A DNA stretch of 64,000 nt from Serripes groenlandicus (GCA_031761405.1 JASEVX010000007.1:44469872-44533871), one strand, 5' to 3'; positions 11,753 to 21,835 are shown, counted from the stretch's first letter. Notes: generated by a model not told the origin, from the letters alone. Translations and numbers: made by a program.

Positions 11753-12116
11753 TTTCATAAACATCTTATTCAAGCATGTAAGATACATATGTTGGGAAAT
11801 GATCATAGTACAACTAAGACCTTTTTGTGAATTGGACCGCTCTGTGATTCCGACAAAATATGCTACATGCTTTCCCAAAATATTTTCAAAACAGACGACA
11901 TCTAAAACAAATCGTCAGGCGATCGGGGTTAAGGGATTTGTAATCACAATTATCCCTAATTTGTCTACAGGACACTAACAGACTAATCAAAATGCAAACC
12001 AATTAGTTGTACTGTCAAAAGCGTCTATAACTTATCTCTGACTGAACTAATTTGCAGTAAGCAAACAGTTTTATTTTCACTTCCGTGTATCAATGAGAAC
12101 TTGTAAGAGCATGTAC
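11753..12116. other. Non-coding stretch, nothing recognised
   Basis: No element ends, long frames or RNA-like structures were seen. Confidence 0.4.
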
Positions 12117-12352
12117 GCATTGGTTGGTTGTACAGTGTATTAAGCCGCTTTCAACAATTTATCAATTATATCACGACGTTTCATTGTACGTTACCAGTTA
12201 TATTGGTCCATTTATCCTGACATCAGCAAGTCAGTCGTAGGAAGGAAAACCGTTACTACCATTTTGTATTCTTATTTATGACCCGGCCAAGGATAGTACC
12301 CGCGACCTCTAGCACCGGAGGCGGGCGCTCTTCCACTACATCACCGAGGTTT
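12117..12352 (-). mobile_element. SINE-B, near full length
   Basis: Read on the minus strand: a tRNA-like head (CTCGGTGATGTAGTGGAAGA, then a degenerate B-box region), the core ATGGTAGTAACGG, the 3' domain TCAGGATAAATGGACCAATA, and the tail AAAGCGGCTTAATACA. It is one of at least ten SINE-B copies or fragments here and belongs to the family whose 3' domain forms the 70-bp satellites at 23.9, 30.9 and 37.9 kb. Confidence 0.7.
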
Positions 12353-12738
12353 TGTTAGCACATGTAGAATAGTCTCTTTCAGTGAAATAGACGAAATGGT
12401 AAAACAGTTCTCCTTTTGTTTTCCAAAAGCATGTTTTCATCTCTATGTCATAATTGAATCTTTACTTTTCAAGACATTATTTTTCTCAGATGTTTTTAAA
12501 GCCTCATTTACAAATGTACCATATATCAGGTAAACAATTTAGCTAAATGCGAAATTAATTGATATGCAATAAGATTGACGAGTTTAATAAATCACTTGCT
12601 TTGTAATCCAAGACTAGTGATCTTTGCTTCGCAACATCAGGCATTACTTATTTCGCATCATTCTTAAAATTCTTCATTCCAGATTTGAACTTTCCTGTTG
12701 ACATAAAAAAAATACAACAGAAAATTAACTTGTGAAAC
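12353..12738. other. Non-coding stretch
   Basis: Nothing beyond weak similarity to MITE interiors. Confidence 0.35.
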
Positions 12739-12968
12739 TTAACCCTTTCCCTCATACAACAATTCTGCAGCAGACGACTTTGAACATATTTTGTCAAAAA
12801 ATAGAATATCTCTATAATTGAATGGATAACCTATGACTAAAAGTAGAAAACATTGTGGCAAAAGGAAAAATTGCTTGTTTTGAGCAATTTTTTCTTTTGT
12901 CACTATGTTTTCAAAAATCCGTCTGCTGCTGAGGCGTCAGAAAGCGTCTATATGAGGGAAAGGGTTAA
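12739..12968 (+). mobile_element. MITE-1 copy, intact
   Basis: Flanked by TTAA at 12739-12742 and 12965-12968. Left TIR CCCTTTCCCTCATACAACAA, right TIR CTATATGAGGGAAAGGG. The central AAATTGCTTGTTTTGAGCAA palindrome is present. This is a good reference copy. Confidence 0.88.
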
Positions 12969-13437
12969 CGCGAAGGAAGTAAAGTCATTACTACCACTTT
13001 TAAAGTGTTTGGTAAGCAGGGGCGTAGCTTGGCAATAATCAATGTGTAGGCCGTCTCGTGAGAAAATCAACATTGTGGAATCTGCGTAAAGTATCGACCC
13101 GGATCAGGCTAAGCATTGCCACACAGGCGTACCCGGATATACACTTTTCGCCTCCTGTGGATTTTATGTTTCAGGAATCACTACTCTATCTACCCCCCCC
13201 CCCCCCCCCCCCCCCCGCCCTTTAGACGGAATGTGTCGGCCGGATCAGTCTGCGCGGACAGCGCAGGCTGATCTGATCGATACATTACGCAGATGTGTGT
13301 CGCCGCAGCTGCATTGTGGGGCATTTTTAGGAAACATATGTAGGCACGTGCCTACCGTGCCTAAAAGGAGCTACGCCCCTGACTAAGACCCGACCGGGGA
13401 TCGAAGCCACACCCGAAGCGGACGCTCTACCAGTTGT
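12969..13437 (-). mobile_element. SINE-B fragment split by a CAGGGG-ended element
   Basis: The left piece (12969-13016: CATTACTACCACTTTTAAAG then TGTTTGGTAAG) and the right piece (13384-13437: TAAGACCCGACCGGGGATCG, then a tRNA-like head) join into the usual SINE-B order, TTTGGTATGACCCGG-like, when the element between them is ignored. Confidence 0.7.
13017..13381. mobile_element. CAGGGGCGTAGC-ended TIR element with T3-like interior
   Basis: Ends are CAGGGGCGTAGCTTGG and GGAGCTACGCCCCTG. The interior contains both T3 ends (CGTGAGAAAATCAACATTGT on the left; GATACATTACGCAGATGTG on the right) and a poly-C run around 13192-13216. The end type resembles hAT elements, but an 8-bp duplication is not evident; TAAG flanks both sides. 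Its closest relative is the inverted copy at 55867-56217. Confidence 0.65.
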
Positions 13438-13445
13438 CTTTACTC

Positions 13446-13931
13446 TTAACCCTTTCCCTCATTATATAGACGCTTTCTGACGCCTCTGCAGCAGACGGCT
13501 TTTTGAAAACATCTTTAACACTTTCCCTCATATAGACGCTTTCTGACGCCTCTGCAGCAGACGGCTTTTTGAAAACATCTTTAACCCTTTCCCTCATATA
13601 GACGCTTTCTGACGCCTCTGCAGCAGACGGATTTTTGAAAACATCTTTAACCCTTTCCCTCATATAGACGCCTCTGCAGCAGATGGCTTTTTGAAAACAT
13701 CTTTAACCCTTTCCCTCATATAGACGCTTTCTGACGCCTTTGCAGCAGACGACTTTTTGAAAACATAGTGACAAAGAAGAAAGTGCACAAAACGTGCAAT
13801 TTCTCCTTTTGCCACAATGTTGTCCACTTTTTGTCATAGGTTATCCATTCAATTATGGAGATTTTCTATTTGTTGACAAAATACGTTCAAAGTCGTCTGC
13901 TGCAGAATTGTCGTATGAGGGAAAGGGTTAA
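13446..13931 (-). mobile_element. MITE-1 copy with its end reiterated
   Basis: A full MITE-1 in reverse orientation (13702-13931, TTAA both sides) is preceded by four partial units of 55-68 bp (TTAA at 13446, 13514, 13581, 13647). Each unit consists of the right end only: CCCTTTCCCTCATATAGACG, CCTCTGCAGCAGACGGC, TTTTTGAAAACATCTT. Confidence 0.85.
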
Positions 13932-14039
13932 AGAAATTGTATAATTTAGCTCAGACTTTTTTCCAGGCTTACGACTTATCTATAAATGCACCATATCAGG
14001 TGAACGACTTCACTGCTTGTAAGTTCAGTTGATATGCTT

Positions 14040-14262
14040 TTGTTTGATTGATTTGTTTTTACGCCTATCTTCAAAATTATTTCGGTTATATCACGGCGAC
14101 AGTTCACTTATCACTATCCCTGGGAATCAAACCAGTAGTAAGCTAGGAAATGTCCTTGCCCGAGGGCACTCAACCATGACTGCCGATACTGCGATTCGAG
14201 CCATAGACGCCCGATTTTTCAAATCCCCGACGCTTACTTCTCGGCCATGGCGGATGCCCTAG
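14040..14262 (-). mobile_element. SINE-C-like copy
   Basis: The tail-side block GATTGATTTGTTTTTACGCC and the head-side block GCGATTCGAGCCATAGACGC (B-box-like on the minus strand) frame an interior with ATCCCTGGGAATCAAACCAG. It is related in layout to the copies at 22203 and 53600. A 77-codon plus-strand frame here is spurious. Confidence 0.5.
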
Positions 14263-14479
14263 TTAATATGCATTGGGATTATCGAGTTTAAAAGATCACT
14301 TGCTTCGTAATGAATCTTGCAACGTACTACATTATTTGTGAGGATTCTAATAGATCAACTGTAGAATTAGCCGATCATTGGGAAAATGTACAACTTCTTT
14401 TTGTGAACAGTGCCGATATATTGATTGTCCACTTGCTCCAAATAACAATGGTACACTTCTATAATACATCAATTTAGCC

Positions 14480-14699
14480 AGTACCTTGTAATATGTGCAG
14501 GTTGACTTTTGTTATTCGTTTATATCCAAATCAGCACAGTCAGATCCAAATCTACATTGCTCACATATTACTAACATAAGCTTGTTAGAAGCTTCTGTCT
14601 ACTTGTGTAAATTCTGATAAGACGGATCAGGTGTACATGATCATTTGGACCTACACTATTCACCAATAACTTCATGTACCTTTTTTCAAGGGCAGGCTC
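14480..14699. mobile_element. T5 copy, left end worn
   Basis: GTGCAGGTTGACTTTTGTTA on the left and TTCATGTACCTTTTTTCAAG then GGCAGGCTC on the right match the T5 ends; the interior ACATTGCTCACATATTACTA is also shared. Confidence 0.55.
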
Positions 14700-14807
14700 A
14701 AATGTTACAGACGGAACGTTGACATTAGATGGTAGAACTATAGTGTTAAGTAATTCACTAATGACACCAGACCATCTTACTCAAACCATTGCTTTCGAGA
14801 AAATAAT

Positions 14808-14862
14808 ATTACTGACAAATTGTTGAAAGCGGCGTAAAACACCAATTAATCAGCCATTCGAG
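14808..14862 (+). mobile_element. SINE-B 3' tail fragment
   Basis: ACAAATTGTTGAAAGCGGCG then TAAAACACCAATTAATCAGC matches the SINE-B 3' terminus seen at 60048-60090. Confidence 0.6.
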
Positions 14863-14889
14863 AACACGGAGCTCAGCTCCAGCGGTCAG

Positions 14890-15121
14890 TTATCTGCTGT
14901 CACATGTAGACGGTTTCTGACGACACTGCAACAGGCGACTTTCGTAAACAATGTTGCAAAAGGATAAATTGCTCATGATGTTGAGTTAACTTTTGAGTCA
15001 TGATGAGCAATTTATCATTTTCCCACAATGTCTTCAACTTGATTCAACAATTGTGTCACATTTTTGACAAAAAGTGTTCAAAGTTTTCTGCTGCATAGTT
15101 GTTGTATGTGGGAAAGGTTTA
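14890..15121 (-). mobile_element. MITE-1 copy with enlarged central palindrome
   Basis: The ends CACATGTAGACGG and GTATGTGGGAAAGGTTTA match the family. The centre has a longer inverted repeat, AAATTGCTCATGATG ... CATGATGAGCAATTT, spaced by GAGTTAACTTTTGAGT. Confidence 0.65.
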
Positions 15122-15196
15122 CGTCGGTCATTTCCGTTGGTCGACGATATTAACATCACAGTTTGCTTTTTTACATCCATGTTCAATGGAATTTGA

Positions 15197-15445
15197 GGTT
15201 AGATTGATTGCTTCGTGTTTTTACGCCGCTGTCATCACATTTTCAGTTATATCATGTTTATCATGACGTTTCCTTGGTATGTTACATGTATTACTGGTCC
15301 ATTTATCCTAACACCAGCCAGTCAGTCGTAATGCTAACCTCACAATCCTGAGCGCCACGGAGGGCATCCATTACTACTATTTTAAAAGTATTTGTATGAC
15401 CCAACTGGGGATCGAACTCGCAACCTCCCACACCCGATGCGATTC
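15197..15445 (-). mobile_element. SINE-B copy
   Basis: On the plus strand: TTTACGCCGCTGTCATCAC, TACTGGTCCATTTATCCTAA, CACCAGCCAGTCAGTCGTAA, and a B-box complement GGGGATCGAACTCGC (15412-15426). The tRNA-like head is truncated. Confidence 0.7.
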
Positions 15446-15548
15446 TTGGCGAAAAGAAATTGATGCTAATTCAGCAACCAGTTTACAGCTTTGGCACTTC
15501 TTGTACGAACTTTCGAATACATGTACAGAAACTCACGAAGATATGTGG

Positions 15549-15655
15549 TTAGAATCCTGTGATGAGCGGGTTCTGCCTTCTGGGAATGAAGCAGAGCATG
15601 ATTATTATAAGCTGAACGTTTGTTTCGCAGTTATTTAAAATAAATAAGTTTGAAA
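15549..15655 (+). mobile_element. SINE-A 3' fragment
   Basis: ATCCTGTGATGAGCGGGTTC to AATAAATAAGTTTGAAATAC matches the 3' half of the SINE-A copies at 1011 and 45277. Confidence 0.6.
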
Positions 15656-15666
15656 TACGATAACCA

Positions 15667-15897
15667 GGGTCCAATTCCACCAACATTACTTAGCGCTAAG
15701 TAATACTCAATACTCAAAAGCATATCTCGTAATTCTTTCCCCCCATAGTATTTTGTAAAGCATGAATTGTGGAATGCAAGTAAATGGCCAAGATGACATA
15801 AATAGTTACCTTGCTGACTAACACTATTTGGTAAGAAATGAACTGTTTTGGCAAATTTGATTTTAAGTATTTAAGAAAGGTTTGAGGAATTGGACCC
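15667..15897. mobile_element. T6 TIR element (GGGTCCAATTCC ends)
   Basis: Left end GGGTCCAATTCCACCAAC, right end GTTTGAGGAATTGGACCC. Near the left end lies the perfect palindrome ACTTAGCGCTAAGT. There is no coding capacity and it is the only copy in the window. Confidence 0.6.
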
Positions 15898-16441
15898 AGG
15901 TCCTGAAACAATTTAACCCTGAAAACGTTCTATATCCTCCAAATAGACTTCTGACTAGAGAATTTCGAGAATCGGATACTTGAGCCTAATTTCTGAACAC
16001 AGAGTAAACTTTTGAGTTTGGTATTCACGATCAAGAATTTACTGTAATACTCGAAAACTATCAAATGCTTCTACGATAAAAAAAAAAGGACACAGAACTG
16101 TAAGAAAGAAAAGTCAATTTCATTTCAAAATCAGTCTTTTACAAACATTTGAGAAAACAATTCAAAGAATGCTTCCATCGTTTGAGTTCAAAGGGATTTT
16201 AAAATAATATTTTTTATCTGTTTTTATAAGATTAGAATAAATAACTCGTTAAGAGAAACAGCCGTTTTGTCAAACAAACTCCTTTAAACCCATTATTTGC
16301 TTTGTGACAAAATGGTTATTTTATGCATAGAGATACAACTCCAGGGGACGCGCAATAAATCGATGTGGAACGTAATGTTCTAACCGCTAATACTCTCATT
16401 TACATTCTTTGTCTTTGATAGTAATGTATTACAACCTGAAC
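15898..16441. other. Non-coding stretch, nothing recognised
   Basis: AT-rich with no element ends or long frames. Confidence 0.35.
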
Positions 16442-16629
16442 TTTAGCCCTGTCCGTAATAAAACAAATCTGCAGCAAATGACCTTGAAAAGATTTAGGCA
16501 AAAATATGGAACATTTCGAAATATGAAAGTAGGATAATCGAATTATAGTTGAACACTTTTGCCACAATGTATTTAAAAGTCGTCTGATAAAGAGGCGTCA
16601 GAAAGTGTCTTAATGAAGGAAAGGGTTAA
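16442..16629 (+). mobile_element. MITE-1 copy, centre deleted
   Basis: TTAGCCCTGTCCGTAATAAA on the left and GAAGGAAAGGGTTAA on the right. The central hairpin is lost: the left half passes directly to TTTTGCCACAATGTATTTAA. Confidence 0.6.
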
Positions 16630-16667
16630 ACTTGTGTCACTGTGATTTTTGATTAGATGTAAGTCCC

Positions 16668-16861
16668 TTTGCTCACACGCAGACACGTTTTTTGGTTTTA
16701 TACACATCTACAGCAGACGACTTTTGAAAACATGGTATCACTTTCTCTTGTTCCCACAGTTTTAAACTCTGATTTAATTATTATACTTTCAACTTCATAG
16801 TTTCTCCTTGAAGTTGTCAAACTCGTCTGTTGCAGAAACGTTGTATGTGGGAAAGGGTTAT
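16668..16861 (+). mobile_element. MITE-1 copy, worn
   Basis: TACAGCAGACGACTTTTGAA, TTCCCACAGTTTTAAAC and GTTGTATGTGGGAAAGGGTTA fit the family; the left terminus is eroded. Confidence 0.55.
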
Positions 16862-17190
16862 GGTTGGTGATAAACGTCAACTTGTGTATTTCGAGTATTA
16901 ACTTCATGTTTCCTGTGCTGTCTAGCATTACTATATTGGTTGGTCAGATACTAATATCACCGTCACTTATAAAAGGCGAATTGACAATCTTGTTCTCTAA
17001 ACTGTTTATGTATTCTTGTTCAGAATAACTTAACAAGAAATATGCGGCATCATGTGACGTCAAACTAACATTTTGAATCCATCTCTGTTGGTTCAAAAGA
17101 GCTGCTTTGGTTTTGGGCAAGATCCTGAGCCCCAAATGGATTAAAATTTACAGAAGATTCTTGTAAAGCCAATGACTGTTGTGAACAGTT
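16862..17190. other. Non-coding stretch
   Basis: Nothing recognised. A 63-codon minus-strand frame (16944-17135) has no family resemblance. Confidence 0.35.
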
Positions 17191-17440
17191 CGTGGGCTTG
17201 GCGTGAAAGAAACGGTTGTAACTAAAATTGGTATTTTTTTACCAAGGTTAATCACCTCGCCATTAAGTTTTTATAACCGTTAAATAATTTTTCTTGGTAA
17301 ACAATGGAAATTTAGGTGCCATTGCTCGTTCTGAGCAATAGCACCTAAATTTGCATTGTTTACAAAAGGGTCGAAATTGCCCATAAACCAGGGTTTTCAA
17401 AATAGGTTTTAAGTTACAACTGTTTCACTCCAAGCCCTCG
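17191..17440. mobile_element. T4 element, full length
   Basis: TIRs CGTGGGCTTGGCGTGAAA and TTTCACTCCAAGCCCTCG. 4-bp target duplications AGTT lie at 17187-17190 and 17441-17444. The central hairpin is TAGGTGCCATTGCTCGTTCT / GAGCAATAGCACCTA (apex 17321-17339). A second copy is at 55257-55504. Confidence 0.78.
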
Positions 17441-17706
17441 AGTTATAGAGATTTTCCCTGAATAGCCCTACGTTGGGCGCCATTGCAACAGTCCTAAATG
17501 AATCGACTTAACCAGGGCTCGAACCTGGGACCATTTCCGCATGCGAACACTTACAAGGCAATATAAATGTTACCGTATTCATATACCTGGGCTACACGTA
17601 TGACTAACTGGTGAGCAGTGCAGAGCCTGTTTAAGTCTGCACGGATGAACCGGCTGATATTGATATACACTGGTCGCGAATGCATTACGGCTGGTTGGCA
17701 CCGTTT

Positions 17707-17921
17707 GTAGGTTCAGATCGCAGTGCACATCTACCCATCTCTTATCACACAGGTTTAATATTTGAAGAGTGCAGATCGGTATCAGATTGTTTGGATGATA
17801 AAACTGATCTTGATTGTAGGTTCAGATCACAATGTACATCTACCCATCTCTTATCAACCAGGTTTAATATTTGAAGAGTGCTGATCGGTATCAGATTGTT
17901 TGGATGTAAAACTGATCTAGA
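17707..17921. repeat. Tandem duplication, 109-bp unit
   Basis: GTAGGTTCAGATC starts at 17707 and 17816; both copies share ACATCTACCCATCTCTTATC and GGTTTAATATTTGAAGAGTG, with a few differences. Confidence 0.8.
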
Positions 17922-18195
17922 TATATATATATATATACTGTTGACAAACCTCAACTAGTGTCGTTTACCAAGAACGGGCTCATTTAAAAGCATTGGGTTG
18001 TCAACACAGTCTAAGTTGTGATTTCGTTGTTGTTTTTGTAGAATTAAAAATTAGAAGTTCATGTCTATTCGCTCTAACGATTTGTGTCCTTTGTAAATGT
18101 TAGATAATTTCGCGAAAATTGAAGATCTGTTTTGAGAAGAATTGGAAATATTTGAGTGAAAAGATCTGTTAAAGTATTGTCAAGAAATTCAAACC

Positions 18196-18404
18196 CTTGT
18201 CATCATTTTGGCGCATCTGTAAACGTCGACATTTGAAAACATTGTGACAAAAGAAGAAATACCCCATAATGAGTAATTTCTCCTTTTACACCAATATTTC
18301 CATATTAAATCGTCATACTTTGCTTTATACAGATTGTCGATACGTTTGCCTTAATGGGGTTTCGAAGACGTCTACTGCAGATTTATTGAATGTGGGAAAT
18401 GCGT
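18196..18404 (+). mobile_element. MITE-1 copy, degenerate
   Basis: GAAAACATTGTGACAAAAGA, then an AAGAAATACC centre, AATTTCTCCTTTTACACCAA and ATTGAATGTGGGAAATGCGTA follow the family order. Confidence 0.55.
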
Positions 18405-18675
18405 AGACGAAATTCTCACAAGGAACCTCAACAACACTATCAAACTGTACAAATACGCTGCATGATAAAAACCCGGAAGAAAGTCTTGTTTGATCGTTAA
18501 TGTTTGTGATTTATGATCACAATTTGTCATTTATGGATCAATACGCAAATACCAAGAAAGGAAGATAACCTTGAGCTTCACAAATTGTAAACAAAGCAGA
18601 CAGAATCACGTCACACGAAAACCGACCTTGAACGGGTTTTAATAAACTCGCACGTATACAATGGCATAGTATCAT

Positions 18676-18895
18676 TTGTTTGTATTGTGTTTTACGCCGT
18701 TGTCAACGAGTTCTCAGTGTTATCACGGCGTTTCCTTGGTGATGCTTAGCACCATATTCTTAGTTGCCGAGGAGGTAAAAAGCCGTCACTACCATTTTAT
18801 TTAAAGTCTTTGGTACGACCCGGACGCGCATCGAACATTTGATCTCACGCTCACTCTAGGCGAACGCTCTACCACTACACCAAAGAGAGACGGCT
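18676..18895 (-). mobile_element. SINE-B copy
   Basis: TTTTACGCCGTTGTCAACGA (tail side), AAGCCGTCACTACCATTTTA (core) and GAACGCTCTACCACTACACC (head complement) are in SINE-B order. The 3' domain is shortened. Confidence 0.65.
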
Positions 18896-18932
18896 TGATA
18901 TGCAAGTAAGTATAGTCCTTTAAAGTATTGTA

Positions 18933-19072
18933 ATGCATTTCCCTTATTGGCGCTCAGTACTGTGGGGTGAGCATTTAGACTGACTCGTTGGTTTCAGGAT
19001 AAATGGACCAATAGTACTGCTAACTAACTAAACACATGAAACGCCGTGGTTTCATTAGAAATTGTTATAACA
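18933..19072 (+). mobile_element. SINE-B 3' part
   Basis: TTGGCGCTCAGTACTGTGGG, TTCAGGATAAATGGACCAAT and GAAACGCCGTGG match the segment that is tandemly amplified at 23.9 kb, here in a single copy. Confidence 0.6.
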
Positions 19073-19212
19073 AACTAAACACAAATGTTTGATCGTGTTT
19101 GATCGTAATATTGTTTGAGGTTTTCAGTATGCTCGCACGACTAGATGGTGGACTGCGCAGATGCTCACTGGTCGCAACGTGCCAAAGTTCTTTTCACCAT
19201 GGTATTGCCCAT

Positions 19213-19441
19213 TTAACCCTTTCCCACATACAACAAATCTGCTTCAGACGGCTTTTAACACATCTGTTAGAAATGGAGAAAACCTCTATAAATGAAAGTT
19301 TATTTATTGAATAGAGTTGAAAATATTGTGACAAAAGGAGAAATTGCTCATTTTGAGCAATTTCTTCTTTTGTCACAATGTTTTCAAAAAGTCGTCTGCT
19401 GCAGAGGGGTCGGAGAGCGTCTATATGTGGGAAAGGGTTTA
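19213..19441 (+). mobile_element. MITE-1 copy, near intact
   Basis: TTAACCCTTTCCCACATACA at the left, ATGTGGGAAAGGGTTT at the right. The centre AAATTGCTCATTTTGAGCAA is an excellent palindrome. Confidence 0.85.
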
Positions 19442-19497
19442 TAATTCAGTTTGTCGGTCCCCTTCGATAAGCGTTATCGTACCGCGCCTATTGTGGG

Positions 19498-20395
19498 CTC
19501 CACTGATCGGGACTTGCATATATCAGGGATTATTTATCGGGACTCTCAAATATCAGGAATTATTATTTATCGGGACTTGCATATATCAGCGCTTAATTAT
19601 CGGGACTTGCATATATCAGGGATTATTTATCGGGACTTGCATATATCAGGGATTATTTATCGGGACTTGCATATATCAGGAATTATTATTTATCGGGACT
19701 TGCATATATCAGGGATTATATATCGGGACTTGCATATATCAGGAATTATTATTTATCGGGACTTGCATATATCAGGGATTATTTATCGGGACTTGCATAT
19801 ATCAGAGCTTATTTATCGGGACTTGCATATATCATGGATTATTTATCGGGACTTGCATATATCAGAGCTTATTTATCGGGACTTGCATATATCAGGGATT
19901 ATTTATCGGGACTTGCATATATCAGGGATTATTTATCGGGACTTGCATATATCAGGAATTATTATTTATCGGGACTTGCATGTATCAGGGATTATTTATC
20001 GGGACTTGCATATATCAGAGCTTATTCATCGGGACTTGCATATATCATGGATTATTTATCGGGACTTGCATATATCAGAGCTTATTTATCGGGACTTGCA
20101 TATATCAGGGATTATTTATCGGGACTTGCATATATCAGGGATTATTTATCGGGACTTGCATATATCAGAGCTTATTTATCGGGACTTGCATATATCAGAG
20201 CTTATTTATCGGGACTTGCATATATCAGGGATTATTTATCGGGACTTGCATATATCAGGGATTATTTATCGGGAATTTGCATATATCAGAGCTTATTATC
20301 GGGACTTGCATATAAGAGCTTATTTATCGGGACTTGCATATATCAGAGTTTATTTATCGGGACTTGCATATATCAGAGCTTATTTATCTGGACTT
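19498..20395 (+). repeat. 30-bp minisatellite, about 30 units
   Basis: The unit is GGGACTTGCATATATCAG plus GGATTATTTATC, with variants GAGCTTATTTATC and a 3-bp longer form containing ATTATTATTT. Because 30 is a multiple of 3 and the unit lacks stops in each forward frame, three overlapping open frames of 192-340 codons result (repeats such as GTCIYQGLFI, RDLHISGIIY, LSGLAYIRDY). That all three frames are open argues strongly that none is selected as coding. Confidence 0.95.
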
Positions 20396-20654
20396 GCAGT
20401 TGTATATATTAGCCAACTGTTATTGTATTATTCAACATGTTTTTCCCCAAACAAGGTAAATTCGACCAAATGAAAATCAACAATAAGAAATAAATTATAA
20501 CATTTTATTTATAATCTTTACCAATCATATCATTTAAATGATCACAATACAGCTGATCACATAAGTGGATAAAACAACAGGTGGATGTTCCTTCATGTAT
20601 GGACACTCAACTGTTTTGTTTGAGTATTATGCTCAAATTTGGGTATACCAAGTT
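20396..20654. other. Non-coding spacer
   Basis: AT-rich DNA, nothing recognised. Confidence 0.35.
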
Positions 20655-21025
20655 CATAATACCCTATTTGGAAGCATAATGAGCATTTTCTCCTTTTGTC
20701 ACAATGTCTTAAACTATATCATATAGCTAAATTACAATTTATAGAGGCTTTCAATGCTTGACCTAAGTGTTGTCAAAGTTGTCCGCTGCGGGTTTTTTGT
20801 ATGGGGGAAAGAATTAACTCTTTCTCTCATACGACAATTCTGCAGCAGACGACTTTGAACATATTTTGTCAAAAAATAGAAAATCTCTATAACTGAATGG
20901 ATAACCTATGACTAAAAGTGGAAAACATTGTGGCATAAGGAGAAATTGCTCGTTTTGAGCAATTTCTTCCTTTGGCACTATGTTTTCAAAAAGCCGTCAG
21001 AAAGCGTCTACATGAGGGAAACATA
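20655..21025. mobile_element. Two adjacent MITE-1 copies sharing one TTAA
   Basis: A right-half fragment (20655-20813, ending GTATGGGGGAAAGAA) is followed at TTAA 20814-20817 by a second copy. The second has a perfect centre, ATTGCTCGTTTTGAGCAAT (20945-20963), and is cut off after TACATGAGGGAAAC. Confidence 0.7.
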
Positions 21026-21079
21026 TCGATATTTTGAACCTACCTTAGTACTATGTGTATGGCTGGGCTGGCTCATTGT

Positions 21080-21185
21080 ATTGCGTTTCTTGAGTATTTT
21101 ACAAGTCCTACTATACCGATGCATCAGTCGTAATTTTATCCCTTCATCACTTAGCGCCAAGGAGGGAAGTCTTCATTACCATTTT
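21080..21185 (-). mobile_element. SINE-B fragment, degenerate
   Basis: CGATGCATCAGTCGTAATTT, TTAGCGCCAAGGAGGGAAGT and CATTACCATTTTTAAA match the SINE-B core in minus orientation. Confidence 0.5.
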
Positions 21186-21354
21186 TAAAACTGTTAAATA
21201 ATTATATCCATTAAGTCTCTTAAGACCGCTTCAGACCCAGACCCGACGTTATTAGTATTGGATTTTATCGTCATTGTTATAAATTTTCGAGTGATCATAA
21301 TATTATTATTATGATGAATTAACCCTTTGACAGTTGGAACCTATTTTTAGTTAA

Positions 21355-21835
21355 GCCTGCGCCACCACTATAGAGCCAGGGAAGCCGCCACATCTGCGCC
21401 ACTACTATAGTGCCAGGGAAGCCGCCACATCTGCGCCACCACTATAGAGCCAGGGAAGCCGCCACATCTGCGCCACCAATATAGAGCCAGGGAAGCCGCC
21501 ACTTATGCGCCACCAATATAGAGCCAGAGAAGCCGCCACATCTGCACCACTACTAAAGAGTCAGGGAAGCCGCCACATCTGCGCCACCAATATATAGTAA
21601 GGGAAGCCATCACATCTGCGCCACCAATATAGAGTCAGGGAAGCCGCCATATCTGTGCCACCAATATAGTGCCAGGTAAGCCGCCACATCTGCGCCACTA
21701 CTATAGTGCCAGGGAAGCCGCAACATCAGCGCCACCAATATAGAGCAAGGGAAGCCGCCACATCTGCGCCACCAATATAGAGCCAAGGAAGCCGCAACAT
21801 CTGCGCCACAAATATAGAGCCAGGGAAGCCGCCTC
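21355..21835. repeat. 37-bp minisatellite, about 13 units
   Basis: The unit is GCCACCACTATAGAGCCAGG plus GAAGCCGCCACATCTGC; starts at 21361, 21398 and 21435 give 37 bp. The array is GC-rich against an AT-rich background. A 90-codon minus frame is repeat-encoded. Confidence 0.93.

Noticed and set aside
12853..13038. Frames with KPSAAEASESVYMRERV-like repeats, here and at 13427, 20928 and 59163
   Set aside because: These are translations of the MITE-1 right half and recur wherever the element does.
19344..20473. Overlapping long frames of 323, 340 and 192 codons as repetitive proteins
   Set aside because: They are the three translations of a 30-bp minisatellite; all are open at once and begin inside a MITE.
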